Part shown: piece by piece, positions 5,693 to 13,682 of the stretch
Position numbering within the stretch: the stretch's first letter is position 1
Layout: each line of letters opens with the position of its first letter
Assembly: GCA_041687475.1 (NCBI GenBank)
Contig: JAWLBW010000052.1
Coordinates: 1-19,305, forward strand
Reading direction: 5' to 3'
DNA from: JAWLBW01 sp041687475
GTDB taxonomy: Bacteria > J088 > JAWLBW01
DNA: 19,305 nucleotides
Notes under the pieces: model-generated
Databases searched by the model: none
What the model saw: only the letters and a program-made list of their open reading frames with translations
Told to the model about the DNA's origin: nothing
Position numbers and translations under genes: made by a program

Positions 5693-6316
5693 ATGGCTGA
5701 AATCAACGCCTCGATGATCAAGGACCTTCGCGATAAGACCGGCGCCGGCATGATGGACTGCAAGAAGGCGCTGCAGGAAAGCAACGGCGACGTGGACAAG
5801 GCCGTTGCATGGCTGCGCAAGAAGGGTATGTCGTCGGCCGCCAAGCGCGCCGGACGTGCCGCCAGCGAAGGCGCCATCGAATCGTACATTCACAGCAACG
5901 GCAAACTGGCCGTGCTGCTCGAGCTCAACTGCGAAACCGACTTCGTGGCCCGCAACGACGACTTCAAGAACTTCGCCAAGGACCTGGCCCTGCACATCGC
6001 CGCCGAAGCGCCCCTGTACACGACGCGCGAAGAAGTGCCGGCCGAAGCCATTGAGAAAGAGCGTGAAATCGCCCGCACCTCGGCCAAGGAAAGCGGCAAG
6101 CCCGACAACGTCATCGAGAAGATCGTCGACGGCAAGGTCGAAAAGTTCTTCGCCGAAGTCTGCCTCATGGAGCAGAAGTTTTTCCGCGACGCCGACAAGA
6201 CCATTCGCGAGCTGATTGCCGAACAGGCCGCCAAGATGGGCGAAAACCTGCAGCTGGCCCGCTTCGTTCGCTGGACGCTCGGCGAGACCGCCTCTCAGGG
6301 AGGCTCGGAAGAGTAA
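5693..6316 (+). CDS. tsf: Elongation factor Ts
   Basis: EF-Ts is the nucleotide exchange factor that releases GDP from EF-Tu. The product has 207 residues. An N-terminal UBA-like domain carries the signature LRDKTGAGMMDCKKAL (about 11-26), and the NCETDFVARND segment contains the conserved TDF motif that reaches the EF-Tu nucleotide site. It is the shorter form of the family (E. coli has about 283 residues), with one compact core domain. The reading frame opens at 5675, but I use the ATG at 5693: it has a strong GAGGAG site just upstream and matches the family N-terminus. It is separated from rpsB by a terminator and a second hairpin, and from pyrH by one base. Confidence 0.97.
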   Translation: MAEINASMIKDLRDKTGAGMMDCKKALQESNGDVDKAVAWLRKKGMSSAAKRAGRAASEGAIESYIHSNGKLAVLLELNCETDFVARNDDFKNFAKDLALHIAAEAPLYTTREEVPAEAIEKEREIARTSAKESGKPDNVIEKIVDGKVEKFFAEVCLMEQKFFRDADKTIRELIAEQAAKMGENLQLARFVRWTLGETASQGGSEE

Positions 6317-6317
6317 T

Positions 6318-7043
6318 ATGTCGGAAGCCCTTCCCCGCTATAAACGAATCCTGCTCAAGCTCTCGGGTGAGGCGCTGGCGGGTGACAAGGGGTATGGAAT
6401 CGACGGCGACATTCTCGATTACATCGCTCGCGAAGTCCGTTCGGTCAGCGAGCTGGGTGTCGAGGTCGCCATTGTCATCGGCGGCGGCAACATCTTTCGG
6501 GGTGTTGCCGGCACCGCCAGCGGCATGGACCGCGCAAGTGCCGACTACATGGGCATGCTGGCCACGGTCATGAATGCCCTGGCGCTGCAGGACTCCATGG
6601 AAAAGCTGAACATCAAGACCCGCGTGCAGAGCGCCATCGAGATGCAGCAGCTGGCCGAGCCCTACATTCGCCGCCGGGCCACGCGTCATCTCGAAAAGGG
6701 ACGCTGCGTGATTTTTGCCGCCGGCACCGGCAATCCGTTCTTTACCACGGATACCGCGGCCAGCCTGCGCGCCATGGAAATCGGGGCCGACGTCATTCTC
6801 AAGGCGACGAAGGTCGACGGCGTGTACGACGCCGACCCGGTTACCAACCCCGACGCCACCATGTTCACGAGCCTGACCTATATCGAGGTGCTCAACCGCA
6901 ACCTCAAGGTCATGGATGCGACAGCCATTTCGCTGTGCATGGACAACAGCCTGCCCATCAAAGTGTTCAACCTGATCACGCCGGGTAACGTCAAGCGCGT
7001 CGTAATGGGCGAAGACATCGGTACCACGGTCGTGGCCGCCTGA
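6318..7043 (+). CDS. pyrH: UMP kinase
   Basis: UMP kinase makes UDP from UMP and ATP in pyrimidine nucleotide synthesis. The 241-residue product belongs to the amino acid kinase fold. KLSGEAL (about 14-20) and the glycine loop GGGNIFRG (about 55-62) bind phosphates. TGNPFFTTDTAA and KVDGVYDADP are the family's later signatures. The ATG at 6318 starts one base after the tsf stop codon, and its ribosome site (GGAAGAG) lies inside the end of tsf, so translation is probably coupled. The length equals the usual bacterial hexameric UMP kinase. It is the third gene of the operon and is followed by frr after 22 nt. Confidence 0.98.
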   Translation: MSEALPRYKRILLKLSGEALAGDKGYGIDGDILDYIAREVRSVSELGVEVAIVIGGGNIFRGVAGTASGMDRASADYMGMLATVMNALALQDSMEKLNIKTRVQSAIEMQQLAEPYIRRRATRHLEKGRCVIFAAGTGNPFFTTDTAASLRAMEIGADVILKATKVDGVYDADPVTNPDATMFTSLTYIEVLNRNLKVMDATAISLCMDNSLPIKVFNLITPGNVKRVVMGEDIGTTVVAA

Positions 7044-7065
7044 CAAACGAATCCAGGAGCGAGAA

Positions 7066-7623
7066 ATGCCGCAGAACGTAATCAGCAAGGCCAAGGATCA
7101 CATGGACAAGAGCGTGAGCGTCTTCGCCGAAGACCTCTCGCGCATGCGCACCGGCCGGGCCAACACGAGCCTGGTCGAGGCGATTCAGGTCGAGTATTAC
7201 GGCAGCAAGGTGCCGATTAACCAGGTCGCGGCCCTCAGCGTGCCCGAACCCCGCCTGATTACCATCAAACCCTTCGAAGCCCGCATCATCGGCGACATCG
7301 AGCGCGCCATCATGCAGTCGGATCTGGGGTTGACGCCGGCCAACGACGGCAAGCTCATTCGCGTGCCCATTCCTCAGCTGACCGAAGAGCGCCGCAAGGA
7401 CCTCGTCAAGCAGGTGAAGAAATACGCCGAAGACGCTCGCATTGCCGTGCGTAATGTCCGTCGCGACGCCAACGACGCCCTGAAGAAGATTCAGAAAGAC
7501 GGCGGCATCAGCGAAGACGACCTGCGTAAGTTGGAAAAGCAGGTACAGGACATTACCGATGAGCACATCGGCCGCATCGACAAGATTGCCGCCGAGAAAG
7601 AAAAGGACATGATGCAGGTCTGA
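7066..7623 (+). CDS. frr: Ribosome recycling factor
   Basis: RRF, with EF-G, splits the post-termination ribosome. The 185-residue product has the normal family length. RMRTGRANTSLVE (about 26-38) is the conserved start of the long helical bundle. VEYYGSKVPINQVAALSVPEPR is the hinge and domain II region, and KKYAEDARIAVRNVRRDAND is the second helix signature. An AGGAG site lies about 8 nt before the ATG. It follows pyrH in the operon, and uppS starts one base after its stop codon. Nothing unusual is seen. Confidence 0.98.
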   Translation: MPQNVISKAKDHMDKSVSVFAEDLSRMRTGRANTSLVEAIQVEYYGSKVPINQVAALSVPEPRLITIKPFEARIIGDIERAIMQSDLGLTPANDGKLIRVPIPQLTEERRKDLVKQVKKYAEDARIAVRNVRRDANDALKKIQKDGGISEDDLRKLEKQVQDITDEHIGRIDKIAAEKEKDMMQV

Positions 7624-7624
7624 C

Positions 7625-8359
7625 ATGGGTGCGAAGCCGGCCAAGCTGCCCAAGCATATCGCCATCATCATGGACGGAAACGGACGATGGGCGCAGTCTC
7701 AAGGGCTGCCCCGTCTGGCCGGCCACCATGAGGGCACGAAACGGGTGCGCGAAATCTCGCGTGCCTGTCGCGAGCTCGGTATTCGGCATCTCACGCTCTA
7801 CGCCTTCAGCTCCGAAAACTGGCGTCGTCCCGAAGACGAAGTCGCGGGCCTCATGGACCTGTTGCGCGTCTTTCTCGAAGAAAACCGGCAGGAACTCGTC
7901 GATACCGAAACGCGCCTGGTGCCGGTGGGCGACCTGTCGAAGATTCCGGCCGCCACCATGGCCGAAGTCGAGCGTACGGTTGAAGCGACACGTCACTTCA
8001 CGAAGTACACGCTCAACATCGCCCTCAGTTACGGGGGCCGCGACGAGATACTTCAGGCCGTGCGTTCGCTGGCCGCCGACGTCAAGGACGGACTTCTCAA
8101 CGTCGACGATATTGACGAAGAACGCTTCAGTTCGCGCCTGTACACCAAGGGGCAACCCGACCCCGACCTCATGATCCGTACGTCGGGCGAGCAACGCATC
8201 AGCAATTATCTGCTGTGGCAGCTTGCCTACGCCGAATTCCTTTTCGTGCCCGAGCCCTGGCCCGAATTCACGGTCGACCGTCTGATGGTGGCCCTTGATC
8301 AGTTCGGCAACCGCGAGCGCCGCTTCGGCATGACCGGCGAGCAGGTCAAGGCGCAGTAG
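7625..8359 (+). CDS. uppS: Undecaprenyl diphosphate synthase (cis-prenyltransferase)
   Basis: This enzyme adds isopentenyl-PP units in cis to farnesyl-PP to make the C55 carrier lipid for peptidoglycan and O-antigen. In the 244-residue product, IIMDGNGRWA carries the catalytic Asp (about residue 17) and the diphosphate-binding loop. HLTLYAFSSENWRRP and RTSGEQRISNYLLWQ are the other two conserved blocks. The start at 7625 is one base after the frr stop codon. It ends the operon here. In many genomes cdsA and dxr follow; here a 342-bp repeat-bearing gap and an unrelated receptor gene follow. Confidence 0.97.
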   Translation: MGAKPAKLPKHIAIIMDGNGRWAQSQGLPRLAGHHEGTKRVREISRACRELGIRHLTLYAFSSENWRRPEDEVAGLMDLLRVFLEENRQELVDTETRLVPVGDLSKIPAATMAEVERTVEATRHFTKYTLNIALSYGGRDEILQAVRSLAADVKDGLLNVDDIDEERFSSRLYTKGQPDPDLMIRTSGEQRISNYLLWQLAYAEFLFVPEPWPEFTVDRLMVALDQFGNRERRFGMTGEQVKAQ

Positions 8360-8363
8360 TCGG

Positions 8364-8391
8364 CGGTACCCGGACGTCGGACGTCGGTAAC
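8364..8391. repeat. Heptamer array J (CGGACGT)
   Basis: Four 7-bp units start CGG: two exact CGGACGT copies (8371-8384) flanked by CGGTACC and CGGTAAC. The array begins 5 bp after the uppS stop codon. GGACGT (8379-8384) can pair with ACGTCC (8390-8395). Confidence 0.7.
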
Positions 8392-8572
8392 GTCCTGCAC
8401 GTACTGGACGTAACTCCCTCGGATTCCAGTCCCTCAAAGAAAAAATACGCGGGCCGGGTAATATTTCTGGGATTCGCGTGCGAAGTTCTATCCCAATCTC
8501 CTTCGGCACTCACCGTACCCCCCGCCTCGATGTGGTTTGGGGAAGCCGTTCGGCCGAACTCCGGCCATACAG

Positions 8573-8596
8573 CTCTGTGTCTCTGTGCCTCCGTGT
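8573..8596. repeat. Octamer array F (CTCTGTGT)
   Basis: There are three 8-bp units, CTCTGTGT followed by two copies with one or two changes. Similar CTCTGTG-type octamer runs are familiar to me from intergenic DNA of many environmental bacteria, without an assigned role. Confidence 0.7.
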
Positions 8597-8701
8597 AAAT
8601 CTTCTCTCCCCCGCCGATTGCAACGCGAACTCCGGTACGGCAAACTGATTGGACACCAAGTGCGCGAACGCCCGCCCGTCGCGCCCGGGAGATAATCTGC
8701 C

Positions 8702-11110
8702 ATGGCCTGGTTTCCGATGCCGGCGCTGCTGCTCGCGCTCGCGACGACGGCGCCCACCGAGGTTGCACCCACTGCCGTGACCGAAACGGCGGCAGCGGCC
8801 ACGCATGCCGATGCCTTTGTCGTACTCGACGCGCCGGCAGCACCGGCTACGACGGCCACCGGGGGCTATGCCGAACGCGGTACGGCGGTGACCACGGCGA
8901 CAATGGCGGTTACGGAGTCGACCCTGCCGCCGCAGCCCGTGGTGAATTTCGCCGGTCGCCTTCTCGAGCGAGGTACGCGACGCCCCATTCCCGATGCCCA
9001 GGTGGTAATCGCCGATCTGGGCATGCCGGCCTTCACCGACAAGGAGGGTCGCTTCGAATTCGAAGACCTGCCCGAGGGTGAATACGACATCGTGGCGCCG
9101 GTGCTCGGTTTTCAGCGCTTCAAGACCCGTGAAAGCATTTCCGAAACCGAACGTACCGACGTCGTTTACTATCTCGAGCCCGACTTCGGGTCGCCCCTCG
9201 AGGTCATTGTCGAGGCCGAGAAGGTCAAGAAAGAAGTTTCGAAGACCGTGCTGCGCCGCGAAGAGCTGCGCAAGGTTGCGGGCACCGGTAACGACGCAAT
9301 TCGGGCCACGACCGTCTTGCCGGGCGTGGCCAGTTCGAACGAACTGGGTACCGACCTGCTGGTGCGGGGTTCGGGTCCCTTCGACAATCGCATCGAGATC
9401 GATCGCATTTCCGTGCCCTTCATCTGGCACAACCTGGGCCTGACGTCGGTTCTCAATTCCAACCTTATCGACACCGTCGACTTTCAGGCCGGCGGTTTCG
9501 GCTCCGAGTTCGGACGGGCGACCGGCGGCGTGCTGCTGGCCAACACCCGGGCCGGTCGCAGCGACCGTGTCGGCGGTACCCTTGACGTGAACACCCTGCT
9601 GAGCGAGGCCTTCGTCGAGGGGCCGGCCGGCGAAGACGGTTCCTTCATTCTGGCCGGCCGGCGCAGTTACTACGACCTTCTCGTGGGGCCGGTGGTGCGC
9701 GAGACCGTACCCCGCGATCAGCTTGACGTGACGGTCTTTCCCCAATTCTACGATTATCAGGGGCGCTTTGATTACCGGTTGACGACCGATACCAGCTTCA
9801 ACACCTTTCTTTTCGGCGCCGACGATATCATGCGGTTGGCGACGGATCGGGCGAATCCGCGCGACCCGGCTTTGTCGGGCGAGTTCTACGTGCATACCTA
9901 CTTCCACATTCAGTCGGCCGGCCTTACGACGGAATGGGAGAACGGTATCACCAACCGGCTGAACCTGTACCACCAGTTCGTCGGTCAGGATCTGAACATA
10001 GGGCAGGGAAGCTTCATCAAGGCGCGCACGAATGCACCCGGGTTGAACAACGACCTGTCTATTCCCTTCGGTGATCACCGCTTGAATCTCGGGGCTCAGC
10101 TGCGCTGGGATCGCATGCGCTTCCTGAGCCGCTTTCCGCAGCCGCCGCGACCGGGTCAGACCGACTTCACCTTTACCGACGCCGAACTCATCGATTCCGA
10201 CCGCATCATCACGGCGGCCCTGGTCGGGCTGTATGCCGAAGATGTCTGGAAGATAACGGATGAGTGGATGGTCATTCCGGGCCTGCGCTTCGATTACTAC
10301 AATCAGGATGCCGACTACGCCTACGTCGATCCGCGCTTTGCCACGCGGTGGCAGGTCAGCGCCGATACGGCGTTGAAGGCCGCGGTGGGGCGCTATTCAG
10401 ACTTCCCCTCGGAAACGCAGCTCGATAAGAACTACGGCGACCCCTCTCTGAAGCCGTTTCAATCGTATCACTACGTTGCAGGCGTCGAACAGAAACTTAC
10501 CCAGCACGACGCCGTCGACGTGCAGGCCTATTACAAGACCATACACGGAATGCCCTGGCAGATGCCCATCACCGGCGAGTACACGAACAGTGTCGAGGGG
10601 CGTGCCTACGGTTTCGAAGTATTCCTTCGCCATTACATGACCGAGCGCTTCTTCGGGTGGATTTCGTATGCCTGGTCGCGCAGTCTGCGCATGTATCCCG
10701 ATACAAAAGAGTGGGAGCCGGCCGCCTTCGACCAGCCGCACATCGTCAACGTTCTGGGCAGCTACCGCCTGACACCCCGGTGGGAGTTGGGCTTCCGTTG
10801 GCGTTACGGATCGGGCAATCTGGAAACGCCATACGAAGACCGCATATTCCTTGCCGACAAGGCCATGTACATTCCGGTGCCCGGCGATCGCAACAGCGAA
10901 CGTCTGCCCGCCCAGCATCGCCTCGACGCACGCATCGAATACTCGCATCCCTTCAACACGTGGACGTTGCGCACCTATCTCGAAGTCATGAATACCTACA
11001 TGGCCGAAAACGCCGTTGCCTACAACAACAATTACGACTACACCTCGAAGGAACCGTTATCGATTCTACCGATTCCGGTGCCCATTCTTGGTATTCGGGC
11101 GGAGTTCTGA
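8702..11110 (+). CDS. TonB-dependent outer-membrane receptor with carboxypeptidase-regulatory domain
   Basis: The 802-residue product has, in order: a hydrophobic N-terminus; an Ala/Thr/Val-rich linker (to about 75); a carboxypeptidase-regulatory-like beta-sandwich domain (about 80-160, GRLLERGTRRPIPDAQV and FTDKEGRFEFEDLPEGEYDI); a plug domain (about 165-295, with LPGVASSNELGTDLLVRGSG and GGFGSEFGRATGGVL); and a beta barrel rich in alternating aromatic residues, ending in Phe as outer-membrane proteins do. Its substrate is unknown. An in-frame TAA lies just upstream, so the ATG at 8702 is the first possible start, with GGGAG 10 nt before it. The first 40 residues contain no Lys or Arg, which is odd for a signal peptide. 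It is followed after one base by a lipoprotein gene, which suggests a receptor-lipoprotein pair. Confidence 0.92.
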   Translation: MAWFPMPALLLALATTAPTEVAPTAVTETAAAATHADAFVVLDAPAAPATTATGGYAERGTAVTTATMAVTESTLPPQPVVNFAGRLLERGTRRPIPDAQVVIADLGMPAFTDKEGRFEFEDLPEGEYDIVAPVLGFQRFKTRESISETERTDVVYYLEPDFGSPLEVIVEAEKVKKEVSKTVLRREELRKVAGTGNDAIRATTVLPGVASSNELGTDLLVRGSGPFDNRIEIDRISVPFIWHNLGLTSVLNSNLIDTVDFQAGGFGSEFGRATGGVLLANTRAGRSDRVGGTLDVNTLLSEAFVEGPAGEDGSFILAGRRSYYDLLVGPVVRETVPRDQLDVTVFPQFYDYQGRFDYRLTTDTSFNTFLFGADDIMRLATDRANPRDPALSGEFYVHTYFHIQSAGLTTEWENGITNRLNLYHQFVGQDLNIGQGSFIKARTNAPGLNNDLSIPFGDHRLNLGAQLRWDRMRFLSRFPQPPRPGQTDFTFTDAELIDSDRIITAALVGLYAEDVWKITDEWMVIPGLRFDYYNQDADYAYVDPRFATRWQVSADTALKAAVGRYSDFPSETQLDKNYGDPSLKPFQSYHYVAGVEQKLTQHDAVDVQAYYKTIHGMPWQMPITGEYTNSVEGRAYGFEVFLRHYMTERFFGWISYAWSRSLRMYPDTKEWEPAAFDQPHIVNVLGSYRLTPRWELGFRWRYGSGNLETPYEDRIFLADKAMYIPVPGDRNSERLPAQHRLDARIEYSHPFNTWTLRTYLEVMNTYMAENAVAYNNNYDYTSKEPLSILPIPVPILGIRAEF

Positions 11111-11111
11111 C

Positions 11112-12314
11112 ATGCGCATGCCGAACATAGTCTGCATGGCCGCACTGGTTCTGGCTGTTGCCTCGTGTGGAGACCCCTCGGACGATCGCTTCGAAACCAT
11201 CGCCAAGCTGAAGGTCATCGGCGTGCGGGCCGAAAAGCCCGAGCTGCATCCCGGCGATACGACCCGCATCGACGTGCTTCTGGCGGCGCCCGACAAGGTT
11301 ACCGTGACCACCTTCGTCATGCCTTTTTCGGCCATGGCCGTGCAGCAGTTCGGCGACGGAACCGCCGACTTTACGAGTGCCGGCATGGCGTACAATTTCG
11401 TGACGGGCACGACCTATCCGTGCCCGCCCTTCGATGTGTCGGCGTTGCCTCGCTGCCTGGCGTTTGACCTGGCCACCGCAGGTCTGGCCGTGCCGGGTGT
11501 GTCGCGCTCGTATTATCAGGCGCCGGTTACGCCGGCGACGTACTATCTGGCCGTCGGCGCCACCGAAGGGCTGCTCGAGCTTTCGCCCAATGCCGATCTG
11601 GCCGAGGTGCAGCGGCGTTCGCTGAAGGCCATCAAGGAAATTCGCGTCAGAAAAGAAGGCGAAGAACTGAATCGGAATCCCGAACCCACGGGCATGAAAG
11701 TGCTCAAGCGCTGGCGTATTGAAAACGCCGAAGCAACGGTGCCCGATCGGGTGCCGATCGAGCCGGGCGGGTTCACCATCGAAGCCGATGAACTCATGCG
11801 CATTACGCCTGTCTTCAACGACGAAACGCCCGAGCGGGTCAGCGTAACCTGGTGGCTTTCGGCGGGGGCGTTCGACGGTTACGGGCGGCAGGATGCCGAT
11901 TTCCGCTCGCCCGACAAGCCAGGCATTGCGACGCTCATTGCCCTGCTGCTCGACCGTACTGGCGGCAACAACTGGTTCGTGCAGGATATTGCCGTGCGAC
12001 CGGCCGACTTGAAACCCGAGGTGCAGGCTCCATACACCACGCTCGTGCGCAGCGCCGGACGCCTGTTCTGGCTGGGTTTTCCCGAAGACGCGTCGGCTGC
12101 CGTCATGGCCGCCGAGCTCCGGAAAGGCGAACCGGTGGTCGTGGGGGGCACGCTCACGCCGATGTCGGGCATGCGCCTCGGCTGGCAGCTGGTCGAGCCC
12201 GTCTACCTGGGCCACGCCGCCGATATTACCGAACCGGTGATTACCGCAAGCGATATCGACGGGCTTTCCGCGGCCTTTCCGGTTCGCATGCGACTTGACG
12301 AGATCATTCGTTGA
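11112..12314 (+). CDS. Lipoprotein paired with the TonB-dependent receptor
   Basis: The 400-residue product has a signal sequence ending in the lipobox AVASC with Cys19 and Gly at +2, which favours the outer membrane by E. coli rules. The mature start (KLKVIGVRAEKPELHPGDTT) is a pattern I associate with uncharacterised lipoproteins of Myxococcota-like bacteria; it reads like an Ig-like beta-strand domain. The rest has no motif I recognise. A PDRVPIEPGGF segment and a VSVTWWLSAGAF segment suggest further beta domains. The ATG at 11112 starts one base after the receptor stop codon, so the two are surely co-translated, and a joint job (substrate capture or receptor plugging) is the simplest inference. 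A GC-rich hairpin follows. Confidence 0.9.
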   Translation: MRMPNIVCMAALVLAVASCGDPSDDRFETIAKLKVIGVRAEKPELHPGDTTRIDVLLAAPDKVTVTTFVMPFSAMAVQQFGDGTADFTSAGMAYNFVTGTTYPCPPFDVSALPRCLAFDLATAGLAVPGVSRSYYQAPVTPATYYLAVGATEGLLELSPNADLAEVQRRSLKAIKEIRVRKEGEELNRNPEPTGMKVLKRWRIENAEATVPDRVPIEPGGFTIEADELMRITPVFNDETPERVSVTWWLSAGAFDGYGRQDADFRSPDKPGIATLIALLLDRTGGNNWFVQDIAVRPADLKPEVQAPYTTLVRSAGRLFWLGFPEDASAAVMAAELRKGEPVVVGGTLTPMSGMRLGWQLVEPVYLGHAADITEPVITASDIDGLSAAFPVRMRLDEIIR

Positions 12315-12362
12315 TGCGGCAAGAAAAGCACGAGTAATGCCGGAGGCTTGTTCTTGAATGCT

Positions 12363-12400
12363 CGTCCCGGAGGGGGAGATTTTACAGCCCCCCCGGGACG
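12363..12400. terminator. Long hairpin between convergent genes
   Basis: A 13-bp stem (12363-12376 with 12388-12400) is perfect apart from one bulged A at 12371, with an 11-nt loop. It lies between the lipoprotein gene (plus) and the DUF2382 gene (minus), where a shared terminator is expected. Neither side has a T-run, so it may act with Rho or block exonucleases. Confidence 0.55.
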
Positions 12401-12406
12401 ATTCTC

Positions 12407-13072
12407 TTACGGACGTCCTTCTTCGCGAACCTCGGCCTGCTCCTTGCGTACCTGTTCGCGAACCTCCTGCTCGTCGGTGTGGGCTTCCTTGCGCAGGTGA
12501 ATGCGCTCGGTCTCGACCGGACGCTTCGTTACCTCAATCTGCTCTTCGCGCACGGGCACCGAGACATCCTGTTCGCCGAACTCACCCGACGCGGCCCGTG
12601 CCTCGCCCTGCACCGGCTCGCGTTCGACCCTGATTTCCTCGCGCCGAACGGGAACGGTGAAGTGCTTGTCTTCGGTTTTCACCGTTTTGTGAATGCGCAC
12701 GCGGCCGCGTTCGCGCATGCCGCGGCTTTCGACGTTGACCCGCTCTTCCTTAAGGGGTACGCTCGTTTCGCTTTCCGAAGCCTGCTGCGGCGGACGTTCG
12801 TAATCGCGCCAGTCTTCACCGGCGGTCTCGCTCTGATAGGCGCCGGCTCCGTAGCTTTCGTCGTACTGGGTTTCGACGAGCTCGGTTCCCCATTTGAGAT
12901 AGACCTCATCGCCTGAAACCGTCTCAATCTGCGAGACCGGCACGATGAAGTCCTTGGGAAAGAAGAAACCCTTTTCGATGATGATCCGGTCGCCGCTGAA
13001 ATCAATGATTTTGCCGAGTTTGTCGCCTTCCTGCGAACGTACGGTCATCTCGTTTCTGAGATTGAAAGCCAT
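12407..13072 (-). CDS. PRC-barrel and DUF2382 (YsnF/AvaK-type) stress protein
   Basis: The 221-residue product has two parts. Residues 1 to about 65 look like a PRC-barrel-type beta domain (VRSQEGDKLGKIIDF, FFPKDFIVPVSQIETVSGDEVYL). Residues about 104-215 are a DUF2382 domain, with repeated charged strands such as VPLKEERVNVE, VPVRREEIRVE and VPVREEQIEVTKRPV. The tail is strongly charged. Proteins with this pairing are often found among stress genes, but no biochemical function is established. It has no signal peptide. The start at 13072 has a near-perfect AAGGAGG site upstream. The 72-residue gene at 13245-13463 lies upstream on the same strand, 172 nt away across an octamer array. Confidence 0.9.
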   Translation of the reverse strand: MAFNLRNEMTVRSQEGDKLGKIIDFSGDRIIIEKGFFFPKDFIVPVSQIETVSGDEVYLKWGTELVETQYDESYGAGAYQSETAGEDWRDYERPPQQASESETSVPLKEERVNVESRGMRERGRVRIHKTVKTEDKHFTVPVRREEIRVEREPVQGEARAASGEFGEQDVSVPVREEQIEVTKRPVETERIHLRKEAHTDEQEVREQVRKEQAEVREEGRP

Positions 13073-13200
13073 CTGTCTCCTCCTTGTATTCTCCAGCCAT
13101 TGGAGTACATTCGCGATTTCCTCGCGATAGGATGGGTCCGATGACAGAGCGGAGTAAATGCGAGAAGCCGGGGCATCTCAGCGCATGGAGGTGCAAGCGG

Positions 13201-13240
13201 GTCTGCAAGTCTGCAAGTCTGACAGTCCGACAGTCGGGAC
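13201..13240. repeat. Octamer array G (GTCTGCAA)
   Basis: Five 8-bp units start with GTC: two exact GTCTGCAA copies, then GTCTGACA, GTCCGACA and a more decayed unit. The array ends 4 bp beyond the stop codon of the 72-residue gene on the minus strand. Confidence 0.8.
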
Positions 13241-13244
13241 GACT

Positions 13245-13463
13245 TCAGTCGGCGGGCCGATTCCTGTGAAAACCCGTGACGGTGTTCATCATGGTGGCTA
13301 CCCAGACGATATCTCCCGGTTGGGTGTGGGGGGGAACGCCGTCGTTGCCCATGCGTACGGCGTGTACGGCATCGGGCTCGTCGAGGTAGGTAAAGGCGAT
13401 TTCGAACCAGGGCTCGCCGTGAAAGAGGAAGGTATCGACGCGTTGAATGACGGCCTTGCGCAT
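13245..13463 (-). CDS. Small beta-rich protein of 72 residues, unknown function
   Basis: The frame starts at the ATG at 13463, with GGTGAG 5 nt upstream, and encodes 72 residues. Composition is protein-like: alternating hydrophobic residues (VIQRVDTFLFHGEPWFEIAF), an acidic turn (LDEPDA), then VRMGNDGVPPHTQPGD and IVWVATMMNTVTGF. The last part, a GD followed by a hydrophobic strand, resembles small OB- or SH3-like barrels; this is a shape impression, not a family match. There is no signal peptide or membrane helix. It may be co-transcribed with the DUF2382 gene downstream. I rate it a real gene because of its ribosome site, codon use and composition. Confidence 0.65.
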   Translation of the reverse strand: MRKAVIQRVDTFLFHGEPWFEIAFTYLDEPDAVHAVRMGNDGVPPHTQPGDIVWVATMMNTVTGFHRNRPAD

Positions 13464-13682
13464 GATGACTCACCGGAAATACCTAACAGCATACCTGTTC
13501 GGCCATATTGCGAAAAGCCGAAGTACACCCCTTCTGCCGCCGCGGGCTTACCCGGCAGCGGGCCGGGGTCGTCTCCCGGGGCCTTCGGGCCGATACTGAA
13601 GTAATCGCGAACGGAGCCGGACTCTTCTTTTTCCCTGGGGGGAAAGTTGCAGGAACCGCGCTCGAAAGCTCTGGAGGTAGAG

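Larger units (their letters stand above)
8360..8701. other. Intergenic region between uppS and the receptor gene
   Basis: No gene is supported in these 342 bp. The region begins with a heptamer array (8364-8391) that overlaps a 6-bp stem-loop (8379-8395). An AT-rich patch with TAATAT (8459-8464) has no good -35 partner, and an octamer array lies at 8573-8596. No T-run terminator for the uppS operon was found. Confidence 0.5.

Noticed and set aside
4643..5995. A 450-codon open frame on the minus strand across rpsB and tsf
   Set aside because: It is antisense to two certain genes and crosses the terminator between them; its composition reflects their codon bias.
8510..10078. A 522-codon open frame antisense to the TonB-dependent receptor
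   Set aside because: It overlaps the well-supported receptor gene and runs into repeat DNA; no protein-like features.
10986..12215. A 409-codon open frame antisense to the receptor end and lipoprotein
   Set aside because: Both sense genes are clear, and this frame has the biased composition of a shadow.
13652..13682. A GGAACC motif suggesting an ECF sigma factor promoter for the 32-residue gene
   Set aside because: The matching -10 position would fall on the ribosome site and leave no leader, so it is probably chance.
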